Source of the DNA: JACKEQ01 sp041389565 | GTDB taxonomy: Bacteria; Myxococcota_A; UBA796; GCA-2862545 | Assembly: GCA_041389565.1 (NCBI GenBank) | Contig: JAWKRP010000002.1 | Location: 930,001-994,000, forward strand | Reading direction: 5' to 3' | DNA length: 64,000 nt | Shown: positions 24,872 through 33,055 of the stretch, in pieces | Layout: each line of letters begins with the position of its first letter | Position numbering within the stretch: the stretch's first letter is position 1 | Made by a program: the position numbers and the translations under genes | The notes under the pieces: model-generated | What the model was told of the DNA's origin: nothing | Database searches by the model: none | Seen by the model: the letters and a program-made list of their open reading frames with translations, nothing else

Positions 24872-25780
24872 TTGTCCGTCCCGTTCCCCCTCGTTCCCGA
24901 CTCCGCCGCATTCGACGCCTTCATGCGGGAAGGTCCGGTGTCGGAGCTGCTCGAGCGGATCGGGTGCGAGCTCGGCATGGGCCCGTTGCGCAGGCCGTCA
25001 CGCGGGTCGGCGATCGTCGGCGTGGGTACGGACGAAGTGCTGAAGGTGTTCTGTCCGATCGACCGCGCGCACGCGGACGCCGAGCGCACGAGCCTCGAGG
25101 CGCTCGCGGGCCGGCTTCCGGTGCCGACCGCGAGGGTGCGGGACCACGGCGAGCTGGAAGGATGGCCGTGGATCCGGATGGATCGCCTGCCAGGGGAGGA
25201 GCTGGCGGAGGCCTGGGCGTCGTTCGCGCCCCACGAGCACCGCTCGCTCGCGACCCAGCTGGGCGAGCTCCTGGCCGTGCTGCACGGCGTGGAGGCGCCC
25301 ACAGGCATCGAGCGGGTCGACTGGGAGGCCTGGTGTGCGGAGCGGGTGCCCGCGAGCCCGGACCTGCAGCGCGCGAAGGGGTGTCCGGAAGCGCTGCTGG
25401 CCCAGATCCCGGATCTGCTGGAGCGCGCCGACCTCAGGGCGGGGCCCACGGGCTGGCTGCACACCGAGATCATGCGCGAGCACCTGCTCGTGGAGCGCAC
25501 GCCCGCCGGGCCCGTGCTGTCGGGGGTGTTCGACTTCGAACCGTCCTGGGTGGGTCCGCGGAGCTACGAGCTCGCTTCGGTCGGGCTGTTCTTCAGTGCG
25601 GGCGACGGGGGAGTGCTGCGCGAGGTGCTGCGTGCCGCCGGGCTCGAGGCTGCGCCCGACCGCCTGATGGGGATGGCGCTGATGCACCGCTACTCGAACC
25701 TCGGCTGGTACCACCGCCGCCTCGGCGGTCCGCTGGAGCTCGACGCGCTCGCGGAAGCCTGGTTCGGGACGGCCGGGTAG
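24872..25780 (+). CDS. APH-family phosphotransferase with altered active-site motif
   Basis: A 302-residue aminoglycoside-phosphotransferase-like kinase. TTG 24872 is chosen because GGAGGG is nine bases upstream and the fold starts soon after. The nucleotide-binding part has SAIVGVGTDEVLKVFCP (Lys) and a following RTSLEAL Glu helix. The catalytic loop reads HTEIMREHLLV, where the family usually has HGDxxxxN, and the metal motif reads FDFEP. HTE variants are found in hygromycin-B-kinase-like proteins, so catalysis may persist, but substrate cannot be told. It is divergent from the coiled-coil gene with an 89-base gap. Confidence 0.8.
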   Translation: MSVPFPLVPDSAAFDAFMREGPVSELLERIGCELGMGPLRRPSRGSAIVGVGTDEVLKVFCPIDRAHADAERTSLEALAGRLPVPTARVRDHGELEGWPWIRMDRLPGEELAEAWASFAPHEHRSLATQLGELLAVLHGVEAPTGIERVDWEAWCAERVPASPDLQRAKGCPEALLAQIPDLLERADLRAGPTGWLHTEIMREHLLVERTPAGPVLSGVFDFEPSWVGPRSYELASVGLFFSAGDGGVLREVLRAAGLEAAPDRLMGMALMHRYSNLGWYHRRLGGPLELDALAEAWFGTAG

Positions 25781-25813
25781 GCGGGCGATAGGCGGGGTCT
25801 GGAGGAACCGACC

Positions 25814-26377
25814 ATGTCCCGCGTGCGCGTCTACCTAGGCTGCTCGCTCGACGGCTGTATCGCCGGCCCCGAGCACGACCTGTCGTTCCTGAACGAAGCC
25901 GACCCGGCGTCCGAGGGGGCGGAGGCTGCCGGTGGTGGCCTCGGATTCGAGGCGTTCATGGAGGACATCGGGGCCTTGCTCATGGGTCGGCGCACGTACC
26001 AGGTGCCGCTCGACTACGACGCGTGGTTCTACGGCGAGCGTCCGGTGCTCGTGGCGAGCCACCACCCGATTCCCCCCGCCCCGAGGGGCGGGATCGCGCG
26101 CGCGGTCCAGGGTCCCATCGAGGCGCTCGTGGCGGAGGCGAAGCTCGCGGCCGGTGGGCGCGACGTGTACCTCGACGGGGGCGACATCGTCCGTCAGGGC
26201 CTCGACGCTGGGCTCGTCGACGAGCTGTGCCTCACCTTCCTGCCGCTGGTGCTGGGCTCCGGGATCCGCCTGTGGGACGGCCTGAAGAACCGCAACGACC
26301 TCGTGTTCGAGCCTCCCGTGGTGCACGGCGGTCGCATGGTCCAGGTCACGGCGCGCGTGGTCCGTCGAGGGGCCTGA
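25814..26377 (+). CDS. RibD C-terminal/dihydrofolate reductase-family protein
   Basis: A 187-residue protein with GGAGG before ATG. It begins VRVYLGCSLDGCIAGPEHDL, the typical opening of RibD-C-domain proteins, and continues with IGALLMGRRTYQ (NADPH-binding turn) and VYLDGGDIVRQGLDAGLVDEL with LVLGSGIRLW, which are hallmark motifs. The family reduces a pyrimidine or related substrate with NADPH, but stand-alone members are mostly uncharacterised. Length fits the family. No operon partner is evident. Confidence 0.88.
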   Translation: MSRVRVYLGCSLDGCIAGPEHDLSFLNEADPASEGAEAAGGGLGFEAFMEDIGALLMGRRTYQVPLDYDAWFYGERPVLVASHHPIPPAPRGGIARAVQGPIEALVAEAKLAAGGRDVYLDGGDIVRQGLDAGLVDELCLTFLPLVLGSGIRLWDGLKNRNDLVFEPPVVHGGRMVQVTARVVRRGA

Positions 26378-26476
26378 GTCGGCCGGGGATCGGGAACCCA
26401 CCGGAACCGAAAGAGAGCGAAAACCTGGGCGGTCCCTTCGCCGTGCACCGATACACGGGTCGCACAGGAGGGACAC

Positions 26477-27277
26477 GTGAAGCAGTTCATCGGCGCATTT
26501 CTCGGGATGATCCTCGGCGGGGTGGTGCTCGGGAGCCTGGCGACCGGCGCGGTCGGTCTGGTGGCGCTCGGCGGCGTGGCCGCATGGGTGGTCATGGCGC
26601 AGGACCTCGACGTGGCGGTGCCGGCCAGCGTGTCGACCGCGGGAACGTCCACGTCGACGCGGTCCAGCGCGCCCTCGGCCCCGTCCGCCGTGCCGGGCGC
26701 GCTCCAGATCCACACCTTCGCTGCGGTCGTGATCCAGGTGGACGGGGCACCGCTGACCATCGATCAGCGCACCGGCAACTACGAGATCGAGCTGTCGCCC
26801 GGGGTGCACGTGGTGCAGGTCTTCAACGCCTGGACGAAGGAGGTCGCCCGGGAAGAGCATACGATCCGGGCCGGAAAGCGGCTGATGCTCGAGTACCACG
26901 CGAAGCAGAAGGTGTTCTCGAAGGTCGGGGAGGTGGGCTACGCGGCAGCGGCTCCGGCTCCGGCCCCTCCGCCCGTGGTCGTGGTGGCGGCCGCTCCTGA
27001 GCCGGTCGTCGTGCAGGCGGTGGCGAGCACACCGCAGGTGGCCGCTGTGGTGGCGGTGGCCGAGCCCGACCCGGAGCCGCGCAACGTGCTCCGGATGCTC
27101 GGTGGCCTCCAGCTCGGGGGGGGTGGGGAGACCACGTCGCGCAGCAAGTCGTCGGCGTCGTCCACCCGGTACGGCGAGGTGAACACACACGCGCCGGGCG
27201 TGAGCGAGACGCACGGGTACCACGACACCGTGAGCGCGGAGGCCGAGACGACGAAGCGGCGGCGGTTCGGACTCTGA
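26477..27277 (+). CDS. Membrane-anchored protein with PEGA-like domain
   Basis: A 266-residue protein with GGAGGG upstream. Residues 1-42 are a Gly-rich hydrophobic segment (FLGMILGGVVLGSLATGAVG) acting as anchor or signal. A Ser/Thr-rich linker follows, then about 75-150 a small strand domain (VIQVDGAPLTIDQRTGNYEIELSPGVHVVQVFNA is the core, seen in pieces VIQVDGAPL and ELSPGVHVVQVF) similar to PEGA modules. The rest is Ala/Val/Pro-rich and then Ser/Thr/Gly-rich, probably disordered, ending in RRRFGL. Function unknown. Confidence 0.62.
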   Translation: MKQFIGAFLGMILGGVVLGSLATGAVGLVALGGVAAWVVMAQDLDVAVPASVSTAGTSTSTRSSAPSAPSAVPGALQIHTFAAVVIQVDGAPLTIDQRTGNYEIELSPGVHVVQVFNAWTKEVAREEHTIRAGKRLMLEYHAKQKVFSKVGEVGYAAAAPAPAPPPVVVVAAAPEPVVVQAVASTPQVAAVVAVAEPDPEPRNVLRMLGGLQLGGGGETTSRSKSSASSTRYGEVNTHAPGVSETHGYHDTVSAEAETTKRRRFGL

Positions 27278-27316
27278 CGACCGCGCTCGAAGGGTAGGAT
27301 GGGCGCGGGAGGCACG

Positions 27317-27712
27317 GTGGCGACCTGGCAGGACGTGGACGACGTGGTGGCAGCGCTTCCCGCGACCGAGCGGGCGACCGCCTACGGGAGCCGTGCGTGG
27401 CGGGTGAAGAAGCGCATGCTGGTCTGGGAGCGTCCGCTGCGCCGTGCGGATCTCGAGGCGCTCGGTCCCGACGCGCCCCAGGGTGACATCCTGGGCATCC
27501 GCACCCACGACGTCGACGAGCGCGACGAGCTGATCGCCGCCCTGCCGGCCGTGTTCTTCACGACCCCCCACTTCGACGGGTACCCGGCCGTGCTCGCCCG
27601 GCTCGAGGCGCTTCCGGTCGACGTGCTGCAGCACCTGGTCGAAGCCGAGTGGCGCCGCGCGGCCCCGAAGAAGGTGGTCGCCGCCCATGGCGCAGATCGC
27701 GAAACGTCATGA
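27317..27712 (+). CDS. MmcQ/YjbR-family protein
   Basis: A 131-residue protein. GTG 27317 is preferred to ATG 27299 because GGAGG lies five bases upstream and the family starts at this point (ATWQDVDDVVAALPATERATAY). ERATAYGSRAWRVKKRMLVWERP and FFTTPHFDGYPAVLARL match the MmcQ/YjbR (CyaY-like) fold, a small DNA-binding-like domain of unclear role. The end overlaps a perfect inverted repeat. Comparable in length to the family. Confidence 0.85.
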   Translation: MATWQDVDDVVAALPATERATAYGSRAWRVKKRMLVWERPLRRADLEALGPDAPQGDILGIRTHDVDERDELIAALPAVFFTTPHFDGYPAVLARLEALPVDVLQHLVEAEWRRAAPKKVVAAHGADRETS

Positions 27713-27728
27713 AGATGATGACGTTTCG
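27700..27728. promoter_or_regulatory. Perfect 11-bp inverted repeat around the MmcQ/YjbR stop codon
   Basis: CGAAACGTCAT (27700-27710) and ATGACGTTTCG (27718-27728) are exact reverse complements with a 7-base loop GAAGATG. The stop TGA of the MmcQ/YjbR gene is at 27710-27712. No T-run follows, so a classical terminator is unlikely. An operator for the following gene or an mRNA-end hairpin are both possible. Confidence 0.5.
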
Positions 27729-27764
27729 ACGAATCGTGATCCCGGCGCCACACGGAGGTCGGGG

Positions 27765-28331
27765 GTGGCGGGCCCGGTGATTGGGGGTCCGTTCCGCCTC
27801 CCGGGCTGGGAGGACGAGGTGCGCGCGTGGCTCGAAGACGACGCGTGCATCCTGCTCACCGCCGGAACCGTGCCGCACCACGACCCCGTCGAGCTCACGG
27901 CCGACGACGCGCGCAGGCTGGCCAAGGCGCTCCTCGAGCTCGCTGCCGCGCTCGACGCACCGTTCGAGGGGCGGATCTGGGTGGTGAACGTCGACCGTCG
28001 CATGTACGTCCGCGAGACCGCCGACTCGCCCTGGGTGGAGGTGCCGGTCGACCTGGCGGTGTCGAGCACGCACGAGGTGGGCTCGCTCGCGATCGCGACG
28101 TTCGCGGTGCGCGACCACGACGCGCAGCCCGTCATCGCGGCCTACCGCCTGGACGGCGTGAAGCTGTGGTCCGCGACCGCCTCAGACCTGCCGCTGCCCG
28201 TGCCCCCGGGGCGGTCTGCGCACCTCGTGGTCCGCGACGGGGAGCTGCAGGTTGGCTGTGGGAACGACTCCTGCGCGCTGGTCGACGCCGAAGGGCCCGT
28301 GTGGGGGCCCGTGGTGCACTGGGGTTCGTGA
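27765..28331 (+). CDS. Hypothetical protein
   Basis: A 188-residue protein of unknown family. GTG 27765 has GGAGGT six bases upstream; an in-frame ATG at 27687 would overlap the preceding gene and the inverted repeat, so I prefer the GTG. The sequence begins PVIGGPFRLPGWEDEVRAW and has a strand-rich middle (RIWVVNVDRRMYVRETADSPW, VIAAYRLDGVKLWSAT) and a C-terminal Cys pair (VGCGNDSCALV). It has no signal peptide, so it is probably cytoplasmic. Codon use is like the neighbours. Confidence 0.6.
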   Translation: MAGPVIGGPFRLPGWEDEVRAWLEDDACILLTAGTVPHHDPVELTADDARRLAKALLELAAALDAPFEGRIWVVNVDRRMYVRETADSPWVEVPVDLAVSSTHEVGSLAIATFAVRDHDAQPVIAAYRLDGVKLWSATASDLPLPVPPGRSAHLVVRDGELQVGCGNDSCALVDAEGPVWGPVVHWGS

Positions 28332-28428
28332 GCGCGGCGCTCGCCCATGCGGATTCGCATGGTAGGTGTGCGAAGTCGGGCATGTGGCATGCGAGAACGA
28401 CGCGGTACTCCTTCGACATGGAGGTTCC

Positions 28429-29133
28429 ATGTCGTCTTCGTCCCGTCTCGCTGGCCTGCTCGTGCTCCCGCTCCTCGTGCTGGGGCCGTTCTGCCTGGTC
28501 TGGATCCCGTCCGTCGTGCACGTCGCGGGTGACCCCGTGGCGACGGCTCTCGCGGTGATCGAGAACGCGCAGGTGTTCCGGCTCGGCCTGCTCGCCGAGA
28601 TCGCCATCGCGTTCACCGAGGTCGGCATGATCGTGGCGCTGCACCGCCTGTTCGGGAGCGCCGGTCCGGAGCTGTCGGTGGCCGCGGCCCTGGCGCGGTT
28701 CGTGATGGTCGCGCTGATGGGGGTGAGCGTGGTCGCGGGGCTGGTGGCGCTGCACGTGGCGCCCGCGTCTCCGGAGCTGGTGGAGGGGCTGATGGTGGCC
28801 CGGGCGAGCATCCAGGACGTGTGGGAGGCGTTCTTCGCGCTGCACCTGCTGCTGCTCGCGCCCCTGGTCGGGTGGAGCGGGCGGGTGCCGCGGGTGTTCG
28901 GACCGATGCTCGTGGCGGCCGGGCTCGGGTATGCCGCGAACAGCCTCGGGGTGCTGGTGTGGCCCGCGGCGTCCTCGTGGACCGAGACGGTGGTGATGGT
29001 GACCTCGATGCTCGGAGAGGTCCCGCTGTTCTTCTGGCTCCTGTTCAAGGGCGTCTCGACAGGGACGGTGGCGGAGACCGCCAGCGCGACGGTCGTTCGC
29101 GCGGTGGGCCTGCGCATGGAGCCGTCCCGATGA
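28429..29133 (+). CDS. DUF4386-like multi-pass membrane protein
   Basis: A 234-residue protein with GGAGG five bases before ATG. About six TM helices are visible (LLVLPLLVLGPFCLVWI, LAEIAIAFTEVGMIVALHRLF, FVMVALMGVSVVAGLVAL, FFALHLLLLAPLVGW, GPMLVAAGLGYAANSLGVLV, LGEVPLFFWLLFKG). The order and the ending EVPLFFWLLFKG match DUF4386 integral membrane proteins, whose role is not known. The stop overlaps the start of the serine hydrolase gene (GATGAG), so both are co-expressed. Confidence 0.75.
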   Translation: MSSSSRLAGLLVLPLLVLGPFCLVWIPSVVHVAGDPVATALAVIENAQVFRLGLLAEIAIAFTEVGMIVALHRLFGSAGPELSVAAALARFVMVALMGVSVVAGLVALHVAPASPELVEGLMVARASIQDVWEAFFALHLLLLAPLVGWSGRVPRVFGPMLVAAGLGYAANSLGVLVWPAASSWTETVVMVTSMLGEVPLFFWLLFKGVSTGTVAETASATVVRAVGLRMEPSR

Positions 29134-30821
29134 GGGCGCTGATCCTCCTGGTCCTGGCGCTCCTGGTGTCGGGGTGCGCGGCAGGCCCGACGCCATGGGA
29201 CGGTCCCCGTCTGGCCGACCCGCGGGACGCGCTGACGGTGGAGGACCTGCTGGGGGGCCCGCTTCCCCCGGTCCTCGACACGAGCTACCTCGCCCGGCCG
29301 GCGTGGGCCGAGGGGGACGGGGAGCCCCTCGCGGGGGTGATGGACCTCGACGGGGGCGAGCTCGAGCTGGACTTCGCGCGGACCCGGTCCCGCTACCCCG
29401 GAGAGGACCGGTTCCCGGCCACGTCCATCGCCCTGGCCTCCGACGGCGGCCGGCTCGTGACGCGAGCAGTGGGGGAGAGGGACCCGGACAGCCTGTGGGA
29501 CGTGCGGGTCGGGACGGGTGCGGTGTGGCGCGAGGCCGGCGATGGGGGCTGGAACCGGGGATCGTTCCCGATCGACCTCGTGGACGGGGTCTTCAACCAG
29601 GTGCGGAACTGCGTCGCGACCTTCGTGTACCGCGAGGGCGAGGCGAGCCGGGCCTTCGTGCAGTGCGGCCAGGAGACGGCCGACGCGCTGGACGACCAGA
29701 TCGGCGACCTCCACGGCTTCGTGCCGGTGGATGCGGGGCTCGCGCCGCTGTGGGACGCGGAGGCGATGGTCGAAGCCCAGCGGGTCTCGCAGGCGAGCCG
29801 GATCCCCGTGCACCCGCTGTCGGAGTGGGACCGCGATGGCGAGCTCGCCGCGCTGTTCGACCGCGGACGCCTCACGTGGGCGCCGACGAGCGTGGGGGCC
29901 GTGTACGACGGGGGCGTGCTGTACGTGCATCCCGCGATGACCCGCCAGGGTCCGCACCCGTACCCGGACGAGATGCACCACGGGGTGTTCTCGGTGACGA
30001 AGAGCCTGGCGGGTGCGCTCGCGATGTTCGCGTTCGCCGCGCGCTACGGAGACGGGATCTTCGAGGCCCGCATCACCGACCATGTGCCGGCGCTCGCGGA
30101 TCGGCCCGAGTGGCAGGGCGTGACGTTCGCGCACGCGCTCGACATGGCGACGGGCACGTGGGGCGGGGAGGACGCAGGGCTGCTGTTCGAGCCCCTCGTG
30201 CTGGCGGGCTCCGCGGACGAGGCGCTCGCGAACATCGCGGCGCTGGGCGACGCCCCGGAGGGGGCCGGCGAAGCGTTCCGGTACGCGACGACGAACACGT
30301 TCGTGCTCTCGAGCGCGCTCCAGCACTACGTCGAGGAGCGCGAGGGTCCGGGGGTGCGGTACTGGGATCTGGTGCGAGCCGAGGTGCTGGAGCCCATCGG
30401 GGTGTACGACCTCGACCTGCTCACGACCCACGACGACCGGCCGGAGGACCGGATCCCGCTGCTGGGGTTCGGCGCGCGCCCGACCCTCGATCAGGCCGCC
30501 CGGATCGCGCGCCTGCTGACGAACGAGGGCGAGCACGACGGTCGGCAGCTGCTGCATCGGGGTCGGGTGCGTGAAGCGCTCGGCCGCACCGGGTGGGATG
30601 GGCTGCGCGTCGATGGCCGCCTGCGCTACCGGCACTCGTTCTGGAGCCGCACGGTCCGCACGGGTGGGTGCCGGACCGAGGTGTCGTTCATGCAGGGGCA
30701 CGGGGGGAACCACGTGCTGCTGCTGGAGAGCGGAGTGGTGGTGTTCCGCTTCATGGACGAGCTGGACGACGACCCTGCGGCCCTCGCGCGCGCCGCGGAG
30801 CGCGTGAAGCCCTCGTGCTGA
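29130..30821 (+). CDS. Lipoprotein serine hydrolase, beta-lactamase/class C family
   Basis: A 563-residue lipoprotein (MRALILLVLALLVSGC). The C-terminal 300 residues carry the penicillin-binding-protein motifs: SxxK in FSVTKSLAG (Ser about 288), YxN in RYATTNTFV, and a late HGG in MQGHGGNHV in place of KTG/HTG. The N-terminal 270 residues are an unrecognised strand-rich domain. Family members are esterases, peptidases or lactamases; the anchoring and size suggest a periplasmic esterase or peptidase. It is coupled to the DUF4386-like gene. Confidence 0.82.
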   Translation: MRALILLVLALLVSGCAAGPTPWDGPRLADPRDALTVEDLLGGPLPPVLDTSYLARPAWAEGDGEPLAGVMDLDGGELELDFARTRSRYPGEDRFPATSIALASDGGRLVTRAVGERDPDSLWDVRVGTGAVWREAGDGGWNRGSFPIDLVDGVFNQVRNCVATFVYREGEASRAFVQCGQETADALDDQIGDLHGFVPVDAGLAPLWDAEAMVEAQRVSQASRIPVHPLSEWDRDGELAALFDRGRLTWAPTSVGAVYDGGVLYVHPAMTRQGPHPYPDEMHHGVFSVTKSLAGALAMFAFAARYGDGIFEARITDHVPALADRPEWQGVTFAHALDMATGTWGGEDAGLLFEPLVLAGSADEALANIAALGDAPEGAGEAFRYATTNTFVLSSALQHYVEEREGPGVRYWDLVRAEVLEPIGVYDLDLLTTHDDRPEDRIPLLGFGARPTLDQAARIARLLTNEGEHDGRQLLHRGRVREALGRTGWDGLRVDGRLRYRHSFWSRTVRTGGCRTEVSFMQGHGGNHVLLLESGVVVFRFMDELDDDPAALARAAERVKPSC

Positions 30822-30824
30822 CGC

Positions 30825-31313
30825 CTACGGGAGGGCGCGCTCGAACAGGATCCCGATGCCCCCGGTCAAGGAGGTGCCGGGCACCACGTCGCCCCGTGCG
30901 ACCTCCTGGAATCCGGTCGCGCGGTGCAGGTCGACCGACGGGCCGTTCTGCGCCGACACGAACGAGCGCACCTCGGCGATGCCGCGGTCGGCGAGCCACT
31001 CGAGTCGCGCGGTCGTCAGCGCGCGGGCGACCCCGCATCGTCGGTGCCCGGGTTCGACGATGACGCCGAGCAGGAACCAGCCCACTCCGGGGCTGGCGGG
31101 CCGCCGCCCCACACGTGCGTAGCCCGCGAATGCGGGAGTCCCGTGAGGAGCGCCGTGGATGTGGGCCACGCACACCCAGCGGTCGGCGTCCTGCCGGTCC
31201 ATGCGGGCGAGATCGCGGGTGATGCCCTCGATGGCCTCCGCGAGGTCGCCTCCGTTGCGGGCGACGAACAGGCTCGCGATGTCGCGAACGTCGGCGGGGG
31301 TGGCGGGGCCCAC
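30825..31313 (-). CDS. GNAT-family N-acetyltransferase
   Basis: At least 162 residues of a GNAT acetyltransferase. VGWFLLGVIVEPGHRRCGVARALTTARLEWLADRG contains the acetyl-CoA-binding R-x-x-G-x-A loop (seen as RRCGVA), followed by VRSFVSAQNGPSVDLHRATGF. The GTG at 31313 is a conservative start, but it cuts the first strand (IRVGPATPADV), so the real start is probably upstream: a CTG at 31376 has GAGG five bases before it, and a GTG at 31409 overlaps the neighbouring gene. Substrate unknown. Confidence 0.8.
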   Translation of the reverse strand: MGPATPADVRDIASLFVARNGGDLAEAIEGITRDLARMDRQDADRWVCVAHIHGAPHGTPAFAGYARVGRRPASPGVGWFLLGVIVEPGHRRCGVARALTTARLEWLADRGIAEVRSFVSAQNGPSVDLHRATGFQEVARGDVVPGTSLTGGIGILFERALP

Positions 31314-31383
31314 CCGGATCCCGGCATGGGGGACGCCGTGCGCATCGGGAGCGTGTGTGGCGAACTTCTCGGTCAGGACGGCC

Positions 31384-31842
31384 TCATCGCAGGCGCTGGA
31401 AGACGTCACCGCACGGGCCGTAGTCGACGCTCCGGTACTGGAAGACCAGGTAGAGCTGATCCTCGTCGAACCGGGCCACCTTGTAGCTGAACTCTCCTCC
31501 GTACACGACGATGCGGTCGTCGATGAGGGTGTACGAGTTCGCGAGAGGGTGGCGGTAGCCGGCGGATCGACCGTCGGCCCAGAGCTCGATGCGGCGATCC
31601 TCCTCGAGCACGAGTGTGGGGTGGTTCGCTGGAGGCTCCCTGTCCGCGCATTGCGTGGAGACTTGCTGCCAGCAGCCGACCACGATGGTGGCGAGGTCAC
31701 CGGTCTGGCCATCGGGCGCGTACGTGTCGACCCGCGTCAGCGCAGGGAGCTCGTCGCAGGTGGGCTCCGGCTCGGGCTCGTCGCAGCCCGACGTGATGGC
31801 CATGAGGAGAAGCAGTCCTCCGGGAACCCTTGTCGTCGTCAT
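31384..31842 (-). CDS. Small lipoprotein
   Basis: A 152-residue lipoprotein (MTTTRVPGGLLLLMAITSGC). The mature part after an EPEPEP linker is strand-rich with three Cys (GCWQQVSTQC, YGPCGDVF) and looks like a small lipocalin-like or barrel domain (RRIELWADGRSAGYRHPLAN, YLVFQYRSVDYG). The start overlaps the NmrA-like gene stop (ATGA on the - strand). Function unknown. Confidence 0.7.
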   Translation of the reverse strand: MTTTRVPGGLLLLMAITSGCDEPEPEPTCDELPALTRVDTYAPDGQTGDLATIVVGCWQQVSTQCADREPPANHPTLVLEEDRRIELWADGRSAGYRHPLANSYTLIDDRIVVYGGEFSYKVARFDEDQLYLVFQYRSVDYGPCGDVFQRLR

Positions 31843-32474
31843 CCGGTGCCTCCGATGTCGATGGCTCTCCGCCCAGTATCGCTCTCGGCGGCCTCCACGA
31901 GCGCGAGCGCGAGGTCGACGCGGTCGAGATCCTGGGCGCTGCCGGGCTCGTCGGGGTGCGAGGCGACCGTGTACGCGCCCTTGCCGGGGCCGTCGAGCAG
32001 CCGCGGCGGGCGCACCACGCGCCAGTCGACGCGGGAGGCCTCGAGCATGCCCTCGGCGCGCGCGAGGTCGCGGTAGGGGTTGCGCAGCCACAGCCAGAGC
32101 AGAGTGAGGATGAACCACGGCCGTGTAGCGGTGACCGGTCGCGCGCTGCACAGGACGAGGCGGGGCGCTGGGCGGTCGCCGGTGGGTCCGCCGTCGAGCA
32201 CCGACAGCAGGGCGAGGATGCTGCGGGCGACGATCTGCTCCGCGCCGGTGGAGTCGGCCTGGAGGATGCAGATCACCGCGTCGCACCCGCGAACGGCTCC
32301 CGACAGCGCGGCTGGATCGCGCGCATCCCCCGCGAACACCTCGAGGTGCTGGTGGGGCTCGGGCACCTTGCTCGGTGTGCGGCAGAACAGCGCCACCTCG
32401 TGGCTCCGGGACAGCGCGACATCGACCACGTGACGGCCCGTACGGGAGGTTCCACCCACGATCAGGAGCTTCAT
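31839..32474 (-). CDS. NmrA/SDR-like NAD(P)-binding protein
   Basis: A 211-residue protein starting MKLLIVGGTSRTGRHVVDVAL, the GxxGxxG-type dinucleotide motif of atypical short-chain dehydrogenases. GDARDPAALSGAVRGCDAVIC follows the usual second-strand pattern. WRVVRPPRLLDG matches the NAD(P)H-binding NmrA-like group. No catalytic YxxxK is seen, so it may be a redox sensor or reductase of this atypical type. GAGGTG lies six bases upstream, and an AT-rich inverted repeat precedes it. Confidence 0.85.
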   Translation of the reverse strand: MKLLIVGGTSRTGRHVVDVALSRSHEVALFCRTPSKVPEPHQHLEVFAGDARDPAALSGAVRGCDAVICILQADSTGAEQIVARSILALLSVLDGGPTGDRPAPRLVLCSARPVTATRPWFILTLLWLWLRNPYRDLARAEGMLEASRVDWRVVRPPRLLDGPGKGAYTVASHPDEPGSAQDLDRVDLALALVEAAESDTGRRAIDIGGTG

Positions 32475-32484
32475 GACGACACCT

Positions 32485-32515
32485 CTAGATGGTTCTTGTT
32501 GTTAGATTCATCTAG
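32485..32515. promoter_or_regulatory. AT-rich inverted repeat upstream of the NmrA-like gene
   Basis: CTAGATG (32485-32491) and CATCTAG (32509-32515) are exact inverted arms with a 17-base spacer in a short AT-rich stretch that stands out in this GC-rich window. It overlaps the probable promoter of the - strand NmrA-like gene, so a repressor operator is plausible. Confidence 0.4.
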
Positions 32516-32587
32516 TAATTCGAAGTGTCGAGAAGGACGAGCCCGGAGTGCGCGGCCGGTCGCCGTGCGCCGACGGTTCGAGGGGAC

Positions 32588-32971
32588 CTACTCCGGGAAC
32601 ATCCGGCGCGGCTTCAGCTGCGCCCGCGTGACTTCGTCGGCGATGGCCTTCGCTTCGGCGGCGTAGTCGGTCTCGGAGGAGCGGAGCAGGATCGTCTCGC
32701 TCTCGCCGCCGGCCACCTCCGCGGCGATCGCTGCGGCTTCGGCGGCGTAGTCGGTCTCGGAGGAGCGGAGCAGGATCGTCTCCTCGGCGGACTCGAGGTA
32801 CGAGTCGGGCCGGGCCTTGGGACGGAGGGACGACTCCATGCCCTCGGGCCGGGCCTTGGGACGGAGGGACGACTCCATGCCCACGTCGAGGTCTGCCGGG
32901 CGGGGCTGGGGGCGCAGCGAGGTCTCGGGGGCAGCCGTGGGACGGGCCTTCGGACGAGGAGACTTCTCCAT
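32588..32971 (-). CDS. Small repetitive protein with two kinds of internal repeat
   Basis: A 127-residue protein starting MEKSPRPKARP. It holds two 13-residue copies of MESSLRPKARPEG-type repeat (39-bp period, 33 bases identical) and two copies of an ETILLRSSETDYAAEA unit (47 identical bases at 32652-32698 and 32736-32782, 84 bp apart). There is no signal peptide or TM segment. The basic Arg/Pro/Lys part and the acidic part suggest a disordered adaptor. I do not know the family. Near-identity of repeats at DNA level suggests recent duplication. Confidence 0.62.
   Translation of the reverse strand: MEKSPRPKARPTAAPETSLRPQPRPADLDVGMESSLRPKARPEGMESSLRPKARPDSYLESAEETILLRSSETDYAAEAAAIAAEVAGGESETILLRSSETDYAAEAKAIADEVTRAQLKPRRMFPE
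32652..32782. repeat. Two identical 47-bp direct repeats, 84-bp period
   Basis: The 47 bases at 32652-32698 recur exactly at 32736-32782 inside the small repetitive protein gene. A second pair, 33 bases each at 32811-32843 and 32850-32882, has a 39-bp period. Both periods are multiples of three, so the frame is kept. Confidence 0.85.
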
Positions 32972-33055
32972 GGACGATCCAGACCGCCGGTGTGGCGGAG
33001 AAGGGGAGTGGACCGATCGGCCGGTCCGAAGGTAGCTGTACCCCAGGAGGACCCG

